Source: Austwickia sp. TVS 96-490-7B
GTDB taxonomy: Bacteria; Actinomycetota; Actinomycetes; Actinomycetales; Dermatophilaceae
Assembly (NCBI RefSeq): GCF_019331795.1
Contig: NZ_JAHPZL010000003.1
Location: forward strand, 49,930-113,929
Length of the DNA stretch: 64,000 nucleotides
Reading direction: 5' to 3'
The first letter of the stretch is position 1. The number at the start of each line of letters is the position of its first letter. Under the pieces are notes generated by a model, which made no database searches, was not told where the DNA came from, and saw only the letters and a list, made by a program, of their open reading frames with translations. Position numbers and translations under genes: made by a program. Shown one piece after another: positions 55,922 through 64,000 of this stretch.

Positions 55922-56542
55922 GTGACGGCGACTGAGACCCCCCACGATCTCAACGGGGCACGCCCGCCACGCATGATGACTCGTTCTGCTCAGCTTGCCT
56001 GGTGCGTCCTGGCCTTAGTGATTCTGGGTGCCGCCTGCTGGACAGCAGTCAATCCAGCCGACCTGGTCATTGTGGATGTCTTCGCCCATCCCTCGCTGTG
56101 GGGTGTCGTGGGAATGCTGCTCATGGCGATGGGGGTCTTGCCCCGTAACGTCCCGCGGGCTCGGTTGGTAGCAGCCATCATCGGCTCCTTGGTCGTCGTA
56201 GCGATTGTCACCGCGCTTTCTGCGGTCGTTGCCGACCCGATCGACGAGTGGAGCCTCGCCGCTGAATCACCTCAGGTGCCCTACCGAGTCACGATGCGCG
56301 AAGACATGGAATTCGGTGAGGAGGTGTGGGAGATTCGAGCCGAAACTGACCGAGGAATAGCCAGCAGGTTTGTGATGGTCGCTTGCGGATCACGGGAAAT
56401 CGCTCCGCGCCCGCAGATTTCATTGCCCCAGCCAGGTGAGATCGTCCTCACGACCCCAGAGAAGACCTACCATCTCAAAGTCGACCCACAGACCGGCCGT
56501 CCCTCCGAGCCGGTCCCCCACGAGCTGTACTGCGTTCCCTGA
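55922..56542 (+). CDS. Membrane protein of unknown function
   Basis: From GTG 55922 the product has 206 residues: three hydrophobic helices at about 25-45, 55-72 and 80-105, then a soluble domain of about 95 residues with two Cys (VACGSRE and ELYCVP). The soluble part is probably extracytoplasmic and beta-rich. I do not recognise a family. It is flanked by the convergent apbE gene. Confidence 0.7.
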   Translation: MTATETPHDLNGARPPRMMTRSAQLAWCVLALVILGAACWTAVNPADLVIVDVFAHPSLWGVVGMLLMAMGVLPRNVPRARLVAAIIGSLVVVAIVTALSAVVADPIDEWSLAAESPQVPYRVTMREDMEFGEEVWEIRAETDRGIASRFVMVACGSREIAPRPQISLPQPGEIVLTTPEKTYHLKVDPQTGRPSEPVPHELYCVP

Positions 56543-56580
56543 GCACTTTGCAGCGCAGGAAAACATGGGGATCGGGAAGA

Positions 56581-57327
56581 TCACAGTCGAATGACCTCCC
56601 ACCCCTCTTGACCCCTGATCCGCTGCTCCAGGTCAGCAGGACCCACAAACAGTGCCGTCGCCCAGACATCAGCAGCAATGATGTCCGGGGCCACCACGCT
56701 GACCGATCCGCGACGCCACCGACGCTCACCGCTGACCGGGTCGACCAGATGCGCGCCGCGAGCCGCGCATCCAGAGGTGGCTAATGCCCCGTCCCTCAGC
56801 TCTACCACCCGCGCGATATGACCGGCTTGATCTGGATCCTCCACCCCCAACCGCCAGGGACGGTCCTGCGTGTCAGCCTCATCCCGACCGCCCACGACAA
56901 TGTCGCCACCACCGTTGACGCAGTAAGCATGACCCTGCAGTCTCCTCAGCATCACCGCAGCCCGAGCCAGCGCCCACCCTTTAACCAGACCGGTTGGATC
57001 GATCAGCCATCGTCCACTGTCCTCGTCCGGAAGCACCGACATGAAGGCCCCATCGGTGAGGACCCGGTACTTCTCGCACAGATTCCACACTTCAGTCATC
57101 TCCGGGCAGCACTGTGCCATCGTCACCTCCCCACGGCGTAACCGCGATAGTTCGCTGTCTGGCCGCCACCGCGAAAACGTCGCATCCACCCACCGGAGAT
57201 CGGCGTACACCTCATCGACCAGCGCACTCACCCACAGCGCGCGAGCTTCTCGCCCCCGCACCTGGATACTGACCGGCATCCCCATCACCTCCCGAACATG
57301 CGCCACGACCGACGATGTCCCCGTCAT
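56581..57327 (-). CDS. apbE: FAD:protein FMN transferase (ApbE)
   Basis: From ATG 57327 the product has 248 residues. ApbE covalently attaches FMN from FAD to a Thr in partner proteins. Visible motifs are MGMPVSIQV, FSRWRPDSELSRL, STGLVKGW-like DPTGLVKGWAL, the NGGGDIVVGG segment and ATSGCAARGAHLVDP. The upstream gene, overlapping by 4 bases, encodes an FMN-binding-domain protein that is the obvious substrate. No signal peptide is evident. Confidence 0.92.
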   Translation of the reverse strand: MTGTSSVVAHVREVMGMPVSIQVRGREARALWVSALVDEVYADLRWVDATFSRWRPDSELSRLRRGEVTMAQCCPEMTEVWNLCEKYRVLTDGAFMSVLPDEDSGRWLIDPTGLVKGWALARAAVMLRRLQGHAYCVNGGGDIVVGGRDEADTQDRPWRLGVEDPDQAGHIARVVELRDGALATSGCAARGAHLVDPVSGERRWRRGSVSVVAPDIIAADVWATALFVGPADLEQRIRGQEGWEVIRL

Positions 57328-57875
57328 GCCCGAGCCTGATCGATCGCCGCCTGCAGCGACGCCGTATATCCCGACCACGTCACCGTGGCTCCAGACACGG
57401 CATCGATCTGCGCTGACTGTGCGGCTAGCACTGCGGCGTCGTACTTCGGTAAGGCCTCGTCATTGATCTGACGGTCACGGCTCTTGCCCTGGGGATACAC
57501 CACCGCATGCGACCGGGTGATCCGCCCCCGAGCCACAGTCATCTCCACTTGGACGTCACCGCGACGGGTAGACACCACGGACCCGGTGAACGTCCCGTCA
57601 CGCAAGGCTCCCGGTGGCAGCGTCGGTGGAGCGCCACCACCTGAGCGTGCCGTCGCTGCGGATGGCGAGCTAGACATTGCATTCCGCGGCGTCGGTGCTG
57701 CCACCACCGCAGGACCGGCCTGACTCGTCGCCGGGGTGACGACTTTTCGACTGGTGTGATAGCTCACTCCCAACACCACCACAGTGAGCGTGCTCATCCC
57801 CACCACCACATGACGCACCCACGGCCGTGGATCCTCCACCGGGGTGAAACTCTCGTATTGCGAGACCTCATTCAT
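57324..57875 (-). CDS. FMN-binding domain membrane protein
   Basis: From ATG 57875, with GGAAGGA upstream, the product has 183 residues: a short cytoplasmic N-terminus, one membrane helix at about 22-42, a Pro/Ala/Ser linker, and an FMN_bind domain. The flavinylation site is SGAT in VSGATVTWSGYTASL near the C-terminus, where ApbE should attach FMN through a phosphoester to the Thr. It is placed between the ferric-reductase-like gene and apbE, giving a complete extracytosolic flavin unit. Confidence 0.9.
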   Translation of the reverse strand: MNEVSQYESFTPVEDPRPWVRHVVVGMSTLTVVVLGVSYHTSRKVVTPATSQAGPAVVAAPTPRNAMSSSPSAATARSGGGAPPTLPPGALRDGTFTGSVVSTRRGDVQVEMTVARGRITRSHAVVYPQGKSRDRQINDEALPKYDAAVLAAQSAQIDAVSGATVTWSGYTASLQAAIDQARA

Positions 57876-57925
57876 CGGATGTCCTTCCGTCACCGAAATC
57901 TGACCTGGTTGAGTCGAGTCCTCGC

Positions 57926-59383
57926 TCAGCTCGAAAAACATTCCGCATGGATGCGACTGCGAGGCACTCCCGTGGCCATCGCTGCCCTGACCACAGCGCG
58001 AGTCCACCCTGCACCCCCACAGATAAACAGCTCACGATCATGCAGATCAGGGCAGATAGAGCGGAGCGCTTCATCGTCACGCACGTGCTCCCAGGACTGA
58101 GGCAGCCACGATCTCCTCCCGCGGATCCGAGGACCCGCGATGGTCCGCACTTCCGCCCCGCGAGAGGCGCCCGCAGCAGCGAGTTCCCGGGACAACGGCG
58201 CCGTCACGACATCGGACACCCGATGCACGACGATCGCATCTCCTGGTGCCAGAGCCATTGACTCCACCAACGCTTTGATCGGAGCAGCGCCGATCCCCGA
58301 GGCCAACAGCAACACTTTCCGACGGCACCGAACCCCCTCGTGGAAGCGCCCATACGGTCCTTCGATCAAGACTGAGGTGCCCACCTTCAACCGCGCCAAG
58401 CGGGCAGTCCCTGCACCGACCATCGCGACACTGATCTGCAGCTGGCACCCATCAGGCGCCGCCGACAGCGAAAAGGGATGCGCTCGCGTCCATCCCGGAC
58501 CGTCAAGGAAGCGCCACCAGAAGAATTGCCCCCCTGCGGCACCCAACCGGTCCAGCGCACGTCCGGTCATGGTGACCGTGACCACCCCACCAGGGCTCAG
58601 GTCGACCCCGGTCACCACCACTCGGTGGCGCAGGCTGCGCCACAACGGAATCACCACCCGATACCAGACCAACAGCACCACCGCTCCAGCCCAGGACAAC
58701 CACCAGTACGCCGTGACCCACGGCGCGGCGAGAAAATTCTTGCCGGTCCATACCTGATGTGGCAGTGCAAGGAAGCACCCGAGGTATGCGTAGAGATGAA
58801 GGAGATGCCAGGACTCATAACGCAGCCTGCGTCGGACCGGCCTGAGACTGCTCACCCCTACCACCACCAACGCTGCGGTCCCCATTGTTGCCAGCACCAT
58901 CGCTGGCATGTCAGTGACGACCTGCCAGGTGATGCCAGGCAGGTCAGCGACCTTCAGGCCGGCGTACCCCAGAAGGATCAACCCGACGTGCCCCACCATG
59001 CCCGCCAGACTGATCCCGCCGACCCAGCCATGTATCACCGCAAGCCGGTCCTGACCGACAGCTTGTTCCAGCCATGGAAGGCGCGCCATCAGCACGACCT
59101 GGATCAACAGCAAGTACGCCGCCACCAATCCCGCCAGTCGGCCTCCTGAGGTCACCACCGTGGTCAGCGACCCCATCTCCAGCAGAGCACCACCGCGAAC
59201 CCACATCGCCAGCACCACCAGCAGACCAGCCCACGCCCACATCAGAAACAGAGGCGCCCACCAGCGCCGTATCGCTGGAGGACGTCCCGTACGCGTTCTT
59301 GCTCCTCCGACATGCCTCAGTGGCCAGGGCAGCTTTCCACCCGAGCCACGGTCAACGGCGGTACGGTCGAACACGGAGGTCAT
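57926..59383 (-). CDS. Ferric reductase-like transmembrane flavoprotein
   Basis: This 485-residue protein has about six helices in the first 240 residues with His residues in IHGWVGG, GHVGLILLG and YESWHLLHLYAYLG that can hold two hemes. An FAD domain follows (RAHPFSLSAAP) and an NAD(P)-binding domain with LLASGIGAAPIKALVESM and FICGGAGWTRAV. This is the ferric reductase/NOX-like arrangement for moving electrons across the membrane. With the FMN-binding protein and ApbE it should form one electron-transfer chain. Confidence 0.9.
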   Translation of the reverse strand: MTSVFDRTAVDRGSGGKLPWPLRHVGGARTRTGRPPAIRRWWAPLFLMWAWAGLLVVLAMWVRGGALLEMGSLTTVVTSGGRLAGLVAAYLLLIQVVLMARLPWLEQAVGQDRLAVIHGWVGGISLAGMVGHVGLILLGYAGLKVADLPGITWQVVTDMPAMVLATMGTAALVVVGVSSLRPVRRRLRYESWHLLHLYAYLGCFLALPHQVWTGKNFLAAPWVTAYWWLSWAGAVVLLVWYRVVIPLWRSLRHRVVVTGVDLSPGGVVTVTMTGRALDRLGAAGGQFFWWRFLDGPGWTRAHPFSLSAAPDGCQLQISVAMVGAGTARLARLKVGTSVLIEGPYGRFHEGVRCRRKVLLLASGIGAAPIKALVESMALAPGDAIVVHRVSDVVTAPLSRELAAAGASRGAEVRTIAGPRIRGRRSWLPQSWEHVRDDEALRSICPDLHDRELFICGGAGWTRAVVRAAMATGVPRSRIHAECFSS

Positions 59384-59483
59384 GGCGACACTCTCGCTGG
59401 TGATCTCAGCACCGCCCTCGGAGAATCCTGTGCCACGCCTATGAACTCGGCTGGCACCGACGAGCGACCGTCACCAGACAGGA

Positions 59484-61394
59484 ATGAGGCGAGGCATGCC
59501 ACCTCAGGGACTGCACCAGGACAGCCAGTACGAGGCTCGGCACCGCCGCTGGTGGCCTGACGTTCTCTGCGGGCTGCGCGACCTGTACGACGAAGACACT
59601 GCGGTCCGGACCGGTGCACGCCTAGAGCAGCTCTCCCGGGACGCACACCGAGTGCGTGACGCCGACCTAGTGGACCTCGACTACGAACGGCTCCTTCGTC
59701 CAGACCGGCTGTGCACCCCCGAAATGATCGGCTACTCCGCGGACACTGAACGCTTCGCCGGGGACCTCGCAGCTGTGCGTGACCGTCTCGACTATCTCCA
59801 TGAGCTCGGGGTCACCTACCTGCATTTGATGCCGCCGTTCCTGGCCCGTGCTGGCGATGATGACGGTGGCTATGCGGTCGCGGACTACCGACAGATCCGG
59901 CCGATTCTCGGCACGATGGCGGATGTGCGAGAGACCACCCGACAGATGCGCGCCCGCGGCATCAGCCTGGCGTTGGACGTGATCTGCAACCATGTCGCCG
60001 ACGATCACGAATGGGCCCGGCGGGCGAAAGCTGGGGAAGAGAGATACCGGCGCTATTTCCACATTTTTCCCGACCGAGAATCACCCGACGCTTACGAACA
60101 GCACCTTTCCCAAATTTTCCCGGATAGCGATCCAGGAAATTTCACCTGGGATGACGACCTCAACGCCTGGGTGTGGACAACCTTCCACTCCTTTCAATGG
60201 GATCTGAATTGGTCCAATCCGGACGTACTAGTTGAAATGACTCACGTTATCCTGGAATTAGCAAATGCCGGGGTGGAAGTCATTCGCCTCGGCGCGGTGG
60301 CCTTTGTGTGGAAACAGGCCGGGACCGACTGTCAAGGACTTCCGCAAGTGCATTCCGTGACGCAGGTCTTACGGGCGGTGGCTCGCGTCTGCTGCCCAGC
60401 GGTGAGTTTTGAAGCCGAGGCGGTCGTTCGCCTGGAGCGACTGCCCGCATACCTTGGGCAAGGACGCTGGACTGGCAAGCTCAGCGAACTCGTCTATCAC
60501 GACACGCTCATGGTGCAGATTTGGTCGGCATTAGCAGCCAAAGATGCTCGGCTAGCGGCGCGGGCACTGTCCTGCCTCCCGACGTTGCCTCCCGGGACCG
60601 CATGGGTCAGTTATCTGCGCTGTCATGACGACATCGCATGGTCGGTGCGGGATGTGGACGCCACGGCGGTGGGTTGGGAGGGGGCATCCCACCGCGCATT
60701 CCTCTCCGACTGGTATGCGGGGACATTCACCGCGTCGCGAGCTCGGGGCGTCGTGACCCGTCGGGAGGGTTCCGGCGGGGAAGCCCGGATCGGCGGCACT
60801 GCTGCCGCGCTGATTGGGATCCAAGCCGACGAGGAAGACCAGGATGTCCCGCATGCCGAGCTCGACTTGGCCGCGCTGCGATTGGCCCAAGCCATCGTCT
60901 TCGGGTGGGGCGGAATCCCCGTGATCTGGAGCGGTGACGAACTTGCTGCCGTCAATGACCCCGACGGGGAGCTTGCTCCAGGCAGATCCCCCGACTTGCG
61001 GTGGACGCATCGTCCTCGGCTAGACCCGCAACGGTGGGCGCGTCGCCATGACCGCAATACCTCCCCAGGACGGGCGTTTACCGATCTGGCGACGATGGCG
61101 GCTGTCCGTCGAGAGTTGGTGCACTTGCATGCGGCGACGCCCTCGTTCGTCGACGAGATGCACGATCGGGGGGTGCTGCCGATACGGCGACCGCATCCGC
61201 AGGGCGTGATGTTGCAGTTGTACAACGTCACCCCAGAGTGGCGATTCCATCCAGGAGCGAGACTGGCTGCGCTGGGTTTGGATCCGGCAGTGGATGCCCT
61301 GACCGGTCAGGAAGTCCATCCAGGTCCCGACGGACGGGTGTGGTTGCCGCCGTACGCCGCCTGGTGGTTGGTGGCGGTCACACCGTCATCCTGA
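59484..61394 (+). CDS. GH13 amylosucrase-like protein lacking the catalytic nucleophile
   Basis: This 636-residue protein aligns by eye with amylosucrase over its whole length: LGVTYLHLMPPFLAR, DDGGYAVADYRQI, ICNHVADDHEWARR, WVWTTFHSFQWDLNWSNP, AVAFVWKQAG, CHDDIAW and the GVxSGxxAALxG-like GGTAAALIG. The acid/base Glu312 (FEAEAVV) and the transition-state pair His381-Asp382 are kept. The nucleophile Asp of the RxDA motif is replaced by Gly270 (VIRLGAVAF). Normal sucrose cleavage is therefore unlikely. ATG 59496 is an alternative start. Confidence 0.88.
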   Translation: MRRGMPPQGLHQDSQYEARHRRWWPDVLCGLRDLYDEDTAVRTGARLEQLSRDAHRVRDADLVDLDYERLLRPDRLCTPEMIGYSADTERFAGDLAAVRDRLDYLHELGVTYLHLMPPFLARAGDDDGGYAVADYRQIRPILGTMADVRETTRQMRARGISLALDVICNHVADDHEWARRAKAGEERYRRYFHIFPDRESPDAYEQHLSQIFPDSDPGNFTWDDDLNAWVWTTFHSFQWDLNWSNPDVLVEMTHVILELANAGVEVIRLGAVAFVWKQAGTDCQGLPQVHSVTQVLRAVARVCCPAVSFEAEAVVRLERLPAYLGQGRWTGKLSELVYHDTLMVQIWSALAAKDARLAARALSCLPTLPPGTAWVSYLRCHDDIAWSVRDVDATAVGWEGASHRAFLSDWYAGTFTASRARGVVTRREGSGGEARIGGTAAALIGIQADEEDQDVPHAELDLAALRLAQAIVFGWGGIPVIWSGDELAAVNDPDGELAPGRSPDLRWTHRPRLDPQRWARRHDRNTSPGRAFTDLATMAAVRRELVHLHAATPSFVDEMHDRGVLPIRRPHPQGVMLQLYNVTPEWRFHPGARLAALGLDPAVDALTGQEVHPGPDGRVWLPPYAAWWLVAVTPSS

Positions 61395-61471
61395 CCGACA
61401 GGAAGGGCCTGGAGGGGCGCATGGGATGAACGGGGCGTGTCCTTTCCTGTGAGGTTTCTTAGGATTTCCGG

Positions 61472-64000
61472 GTGCGCCCCGACAGCCCCGAACGTCCACG
61501 TCCCTTCTCGGTCGACGATTCCACGGCCAAGGAGGTGGAACGATGGCTGCGAAGACGTGGGCTTCCGCAGCTGACCCGCGGGACCATCGTCGGCCATGAT
61601 GTGACCGTCCGGGCGGCTCCGGTGTTGATCGTCCTCTACGCCGTGATGATGATCGTGCTCATCCCGACGTTCACTCCGGCGACATGGTCGTCAGGGTTGA
61701 TCGTCAGCATCATCGTGATGTTGGTCACGTGGGTGGTCTCGAATCTGTTCCGGCGCCGCGCTCCGTTCTCTGCGCCGAACACGATCGGCCCGTTGGAGGC
61801 TTTGGCCTTCGTGGCGACCCCAGTTCTCTCGGTGTCGATGAACCCCCCACTGCTACTCAAGGATGAGCGGCCAGAAGAAGCCTTGCAGATCATGCTGGGC
61901 ATCTTGCTTGTCCTGGCGGCACTGCAAATCGTCCAGCTGGTCGTCGTGTTCTTCACGGTGCTCTTCGGCGTGGTCACACTGTCCCGATGGCTTATTCATG
62001 AGTTGGCCAACGCCTTGGCCAACGGAGCCTCAGCTTTGGCATCCACCCTGCCAGTCGTCTTGGGCGTGGTGTTTTTCTTCTTCCTGAATCCGGGAATCTG
62101 GGTCACGATCGGTCGACAGACCGCTTGGGCCTATACCGGCGTCATCTCACTGTTGTTGCTTCTCACCGGGGCATTCATCGGAAGTCGTAGCCCGTTGGAC
62201 ATGAAAGCAATCGGTCGTTTTGAGGATGCGGACCAGCTCGGTGAGGCTTTGGTGGGTACGCCGTTGGAGGGCAAAGGCCCCCAGCTGGACGAGCCTACGA
62301 GTTGCCCGTTGGGTCGATGGGAATCGGGTAACCTGAAATTGATCGTGGTGATATCCCGGTTGATGCCAGCAGTGGTGATCGCATTAGGGGTATTCGCTTT
62401 CTTTGGGGTCTTGGGATATTTAGCCGTGGACACGGACACGGTGCGCGGCTGGACCCGGCAACCCCCCTCGATTTTCTTCGAGTTCACCACTGCCAAGCAC
62501 ACTTACATTCTGTCTGCGGAACACGCTCGGGTAGCTGGTTTCGTCGCCACATTCGCTGCCTTCAACTATTCACTGGCGTCAGCGACAGACTCGCGGCTGC
62601 GGCACAGCATCAATGACACGGCGGAGGACATGGCACGCAGCGCCTGCGCGCTGCGTGTGGCGCTATTGGCTTCGGTCACCCCGAGCACGGTCGCAGCTCC
62701 AGCCACCCCAGCCAAAGTCGCCACGGCGCCGACGTCTCGGACCTCCCCTGCGCCCCGAACCGCGGCAGCAACCACAGCCCCCGCCTCGCCAACACCGACA
62801 CCGGATCGTCCCCTTCCCGATGGGAAGACTCGGGCCGCTACCCGCGCCGAAGCTCGTTCTCAGTCTCGTCAAGAGTCCCGACTTTCCCGACGGCTCCGCC
62901 GCAACTCCCCTCCAGCGGATTCCGCGCCCACCCCAACAGCCACCACGCCTGAAACAGCTCAGACGGCATCTCGGCGCCCAGCTGCAGCCGTCGCTGCCAC
63001 AGCTGGTGCCGTCGCTGGCGTGGCAGCCGCGGTCGGAGCGGCGGCAGCGACGGCCAGCCCACGACGAGGCGAACGTCCGCCAACAGCTCCACCTGCCGCC
63101 CCCGAGTCGCCAGCAGCACCGATCTCAGCGGCGCTCCCCGAAGTGGCCCGCACTCCAGCGACACCAGCTGGGGAGCCGGTTGATCCCGTCGCCCAGGAAT
63201 GGTCAGAAGGAAATCCCTGGGCCACCCCGGAGGAGCAATACTCCCCCGCGACTGGCGCACCGGAAGCAACCTCCCCAGAGAACGATCTCGTCCAGCAATG
63301 GCAAGACCACGCTGAGGCGTGGGGCCCGGATGACACCACATCGGAAGCAGACAACCTCCTGTGGGAAAACTCCGACGACCCCTCCTGGAGCGACCAGGTA
63401 TCTCAGGAATGGAGCGACCCAGACGAGGAATGGGAAGACACCTCCACGCAGGCCTGGGCCTTTGATGTCTCCCAGGATTGGGATGAACCCGAAGAGACCT
63501 CGGTCCAGGTGGACGTGCGCACCGGAACCACTATCCCGGTCGCTAACACTGGTTCGTTGATCAACAGCTACGACACCGTGCCGTCGCCGACGACCTCCGA
63601 GCCCTTCGTGGTCGCCGAACCACCCGCCATATCCGATGTTCCCGAACCGTTTATCGTCGCCACTCCTCCATCCGCTCCGGCTCCCTTCGTGGTCGACCCT
63701 CCTGCGGCCACCCCGGAACCTTTCGTGGTCGCTGAACCACCTGCCGTAGCAGCCCCCCTAGCGCTATCTGAGTCGCTACCCGTCTCAGAATCACTCGCCC
63801 TCCCCGAGCCCCGCATCATGCTTGAAGAACCCCAAACCGCGGGCAGCGGCGTCATCCCCGCCGTACGACCTGGACGACACGCTGCCCCAACCACCCCCGA
63901 GATGGCCGAGGACACCACCGGGATCAGCATGATCCCGCAGCCGGAAACCCCCCGTGCCCCCGGCACCCCCTTCCTCAGCCCGTCCAGCTCAGGCATGCCC
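61472..64000 (+). CDS. Large membrane protein with repeat-rich C-terminal region (3' end missing)
   Basis: A GTG at 61472, with AGGA upstream, opens a frame that stays open to the window edge (843 codons). Residues 1-380 contain about seven hydrophobic helices (for example VLIVLYAVMMIVLI, VLGVVFFFFL). An Ala/Pro/Arg/Thr-rich region follows (about 405-560), then an acidic Trp-spaced stretch (SQEWSDPDEEWED), then four imperfect repeats like EPFVVAEPPA from about 706. I recognise no family. Base-level reading shows no stop. Confidence 0.75.
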   Translation, partial: MRPDSPERPRPFSVDDSTAKEVERWLRRRGLPQLTRGTIVGHDVTVRAAPVLIVLYAVMMIVLIPTFTPATWSSGLIVSIIVMLVTWVVSNLFRRRAPFSAPNTIGPLEALAFVATPVLSVSMNPPLLLKDERPEEALQIMLGILLVLAALQIVQLVVVFFTVLFGVVTLSRWLIHELANALANGASALASTLPVVLGVVFFFFLNPGIWVTIGRQTAWAYTGVISLLLLLTGAFIGSRSPLDMKAIGRFEDADQLGEALVGTPLEGKGPQLDEPTSCPLGRWESGNLKLIVVISRLMPAVVIALGVFAFFGVLGYLAVDTDTVRGWTRQPPSIFFEFTTAKHTYILSAEHARVAGFVATFAAFNYSLASATDSRLRHSINDTAEDMARSACALRVALLASVTPSTVAAPATPAKVATAPTSRTSPAPRTAAATTAPASPTPTPDRPLPDGKTRAATRAEARSQSRQESRLSRRLRRNSPPADSAPTPTATTPETAQTASRRPAAAVAATAGAVAGVAAAVGAAAATASPRRGERPPTAPPAAPESPAAPISAALPEVARTPATPAGEPVDPVAQEWSEGNPWATPEEQYSPATGAPEATSPENDLVQQWQDHAEAWGPDDTTSEADNLLWENSDDPSWSDQVSQEWSDPDEEWEDTSTQAWAFDVSQDWDEPEETSVQVDVRTGTTIPVANTGSLINSYDTVPSPTTSEPFVVAEPPAISDVPEPFIVATPPSAPAPFVVDPPAATPEPFVVAEPPAVAAPLALSESLPVSESLALPEPRIMLEEPQTAGSGVIPAVRPGRHAAPTTPEMAEDTTGISMIPQPETPRAPGTPFLSPSSSGMP

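Noticed and set aside
62613..63560. 315-codon frame inside the terminal membrane-protein gene
   Set aside because: It is a second frame of the same strand within a longer open frame that has membrane helices upstream and consistent codon use.

Overview
This window is chromosomal DNA from a high-GC Gram-positive actinobacterium. The evidence is the gene order: an mraZ-rsmH-ftsL-ftsI-murE division cluster, an rne-rplU-rpmA-obgE-proB-proA-nadD-rsfS-tRNA-Ala block, and a rimP-nusA-ylxR-infB-rbfA-truB-ribF block. GTG starts are frequent and several exported proteins carry twin-arginine signals. This layout fits the Micrococcales. A Dermatophilaceae-like genus is my best guess, but the sequence alone does not prove it.

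Layout. Bases 1-5311 (minus strand) hold the start of the division/cell-wall cluster, with a likely MraZ-controlled promoter near 5380-5406. Bases 5636-10701 (plus strand) hold the divergent MoxR ATPase, DUF58 and transglutaminase trio. Bases 11674-13506 are an IS5-like insertion sequence followed directly by a decayed second copy. Bases 13533-21786 are ordinary chromosome: an esterase, an SDR oxidoreductase, a CPBP protease, a DUF1023 hydrolase, a secreted protein, a sirtuin and a MarR regulator.

Bases 21858-25759 are a visibly AT-richer accessory stretch on the 3' side of a tRNA-Ala gene. It holds truncated genes, a lipoprotein plus a frameshifted secreted protein, an orphan conserved hypothetical gene, a small membrane protein, and several short IS-derived elements. 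One of these is a 241-bp internally deleted copy of the IS at 11.7 kb.

Bases 25760-50564 are mostly minus-strand housekeeping genes: NAD synthesis, ribosome silencing, proline synthesis with an unusual GNAT-ProA fusion, ribosomal proteins L21 and L27, RNase E/G, a radical-SAM/DUF2344 pair, FAD synthesis, tRNA and rRNA maturation, and translation initiation. Bases 50691-64000 are redox and envelope functions: a DUF4439 protein, a copper chaperone with a DyP peroxidase, a thiol peroxidase, an ApbE/FMN-binding/ferric-reductase-like electron-transfer module, an amylosucrase homologue that lacks the catalytic nucleophile, and a large membrane protein that runs off the window.

The most interesting signals are the IS-derived miniature elements and their shared breakpoint, the GNAT-ProA fusion, the nucleophile-less amylosucrase homologue, the phased GTGGAG boxes at mraZ, and the frameshifted secreted protein paired with a lipoprotein. 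I saw no CRISPR array, no phage genes and no complete defence system.
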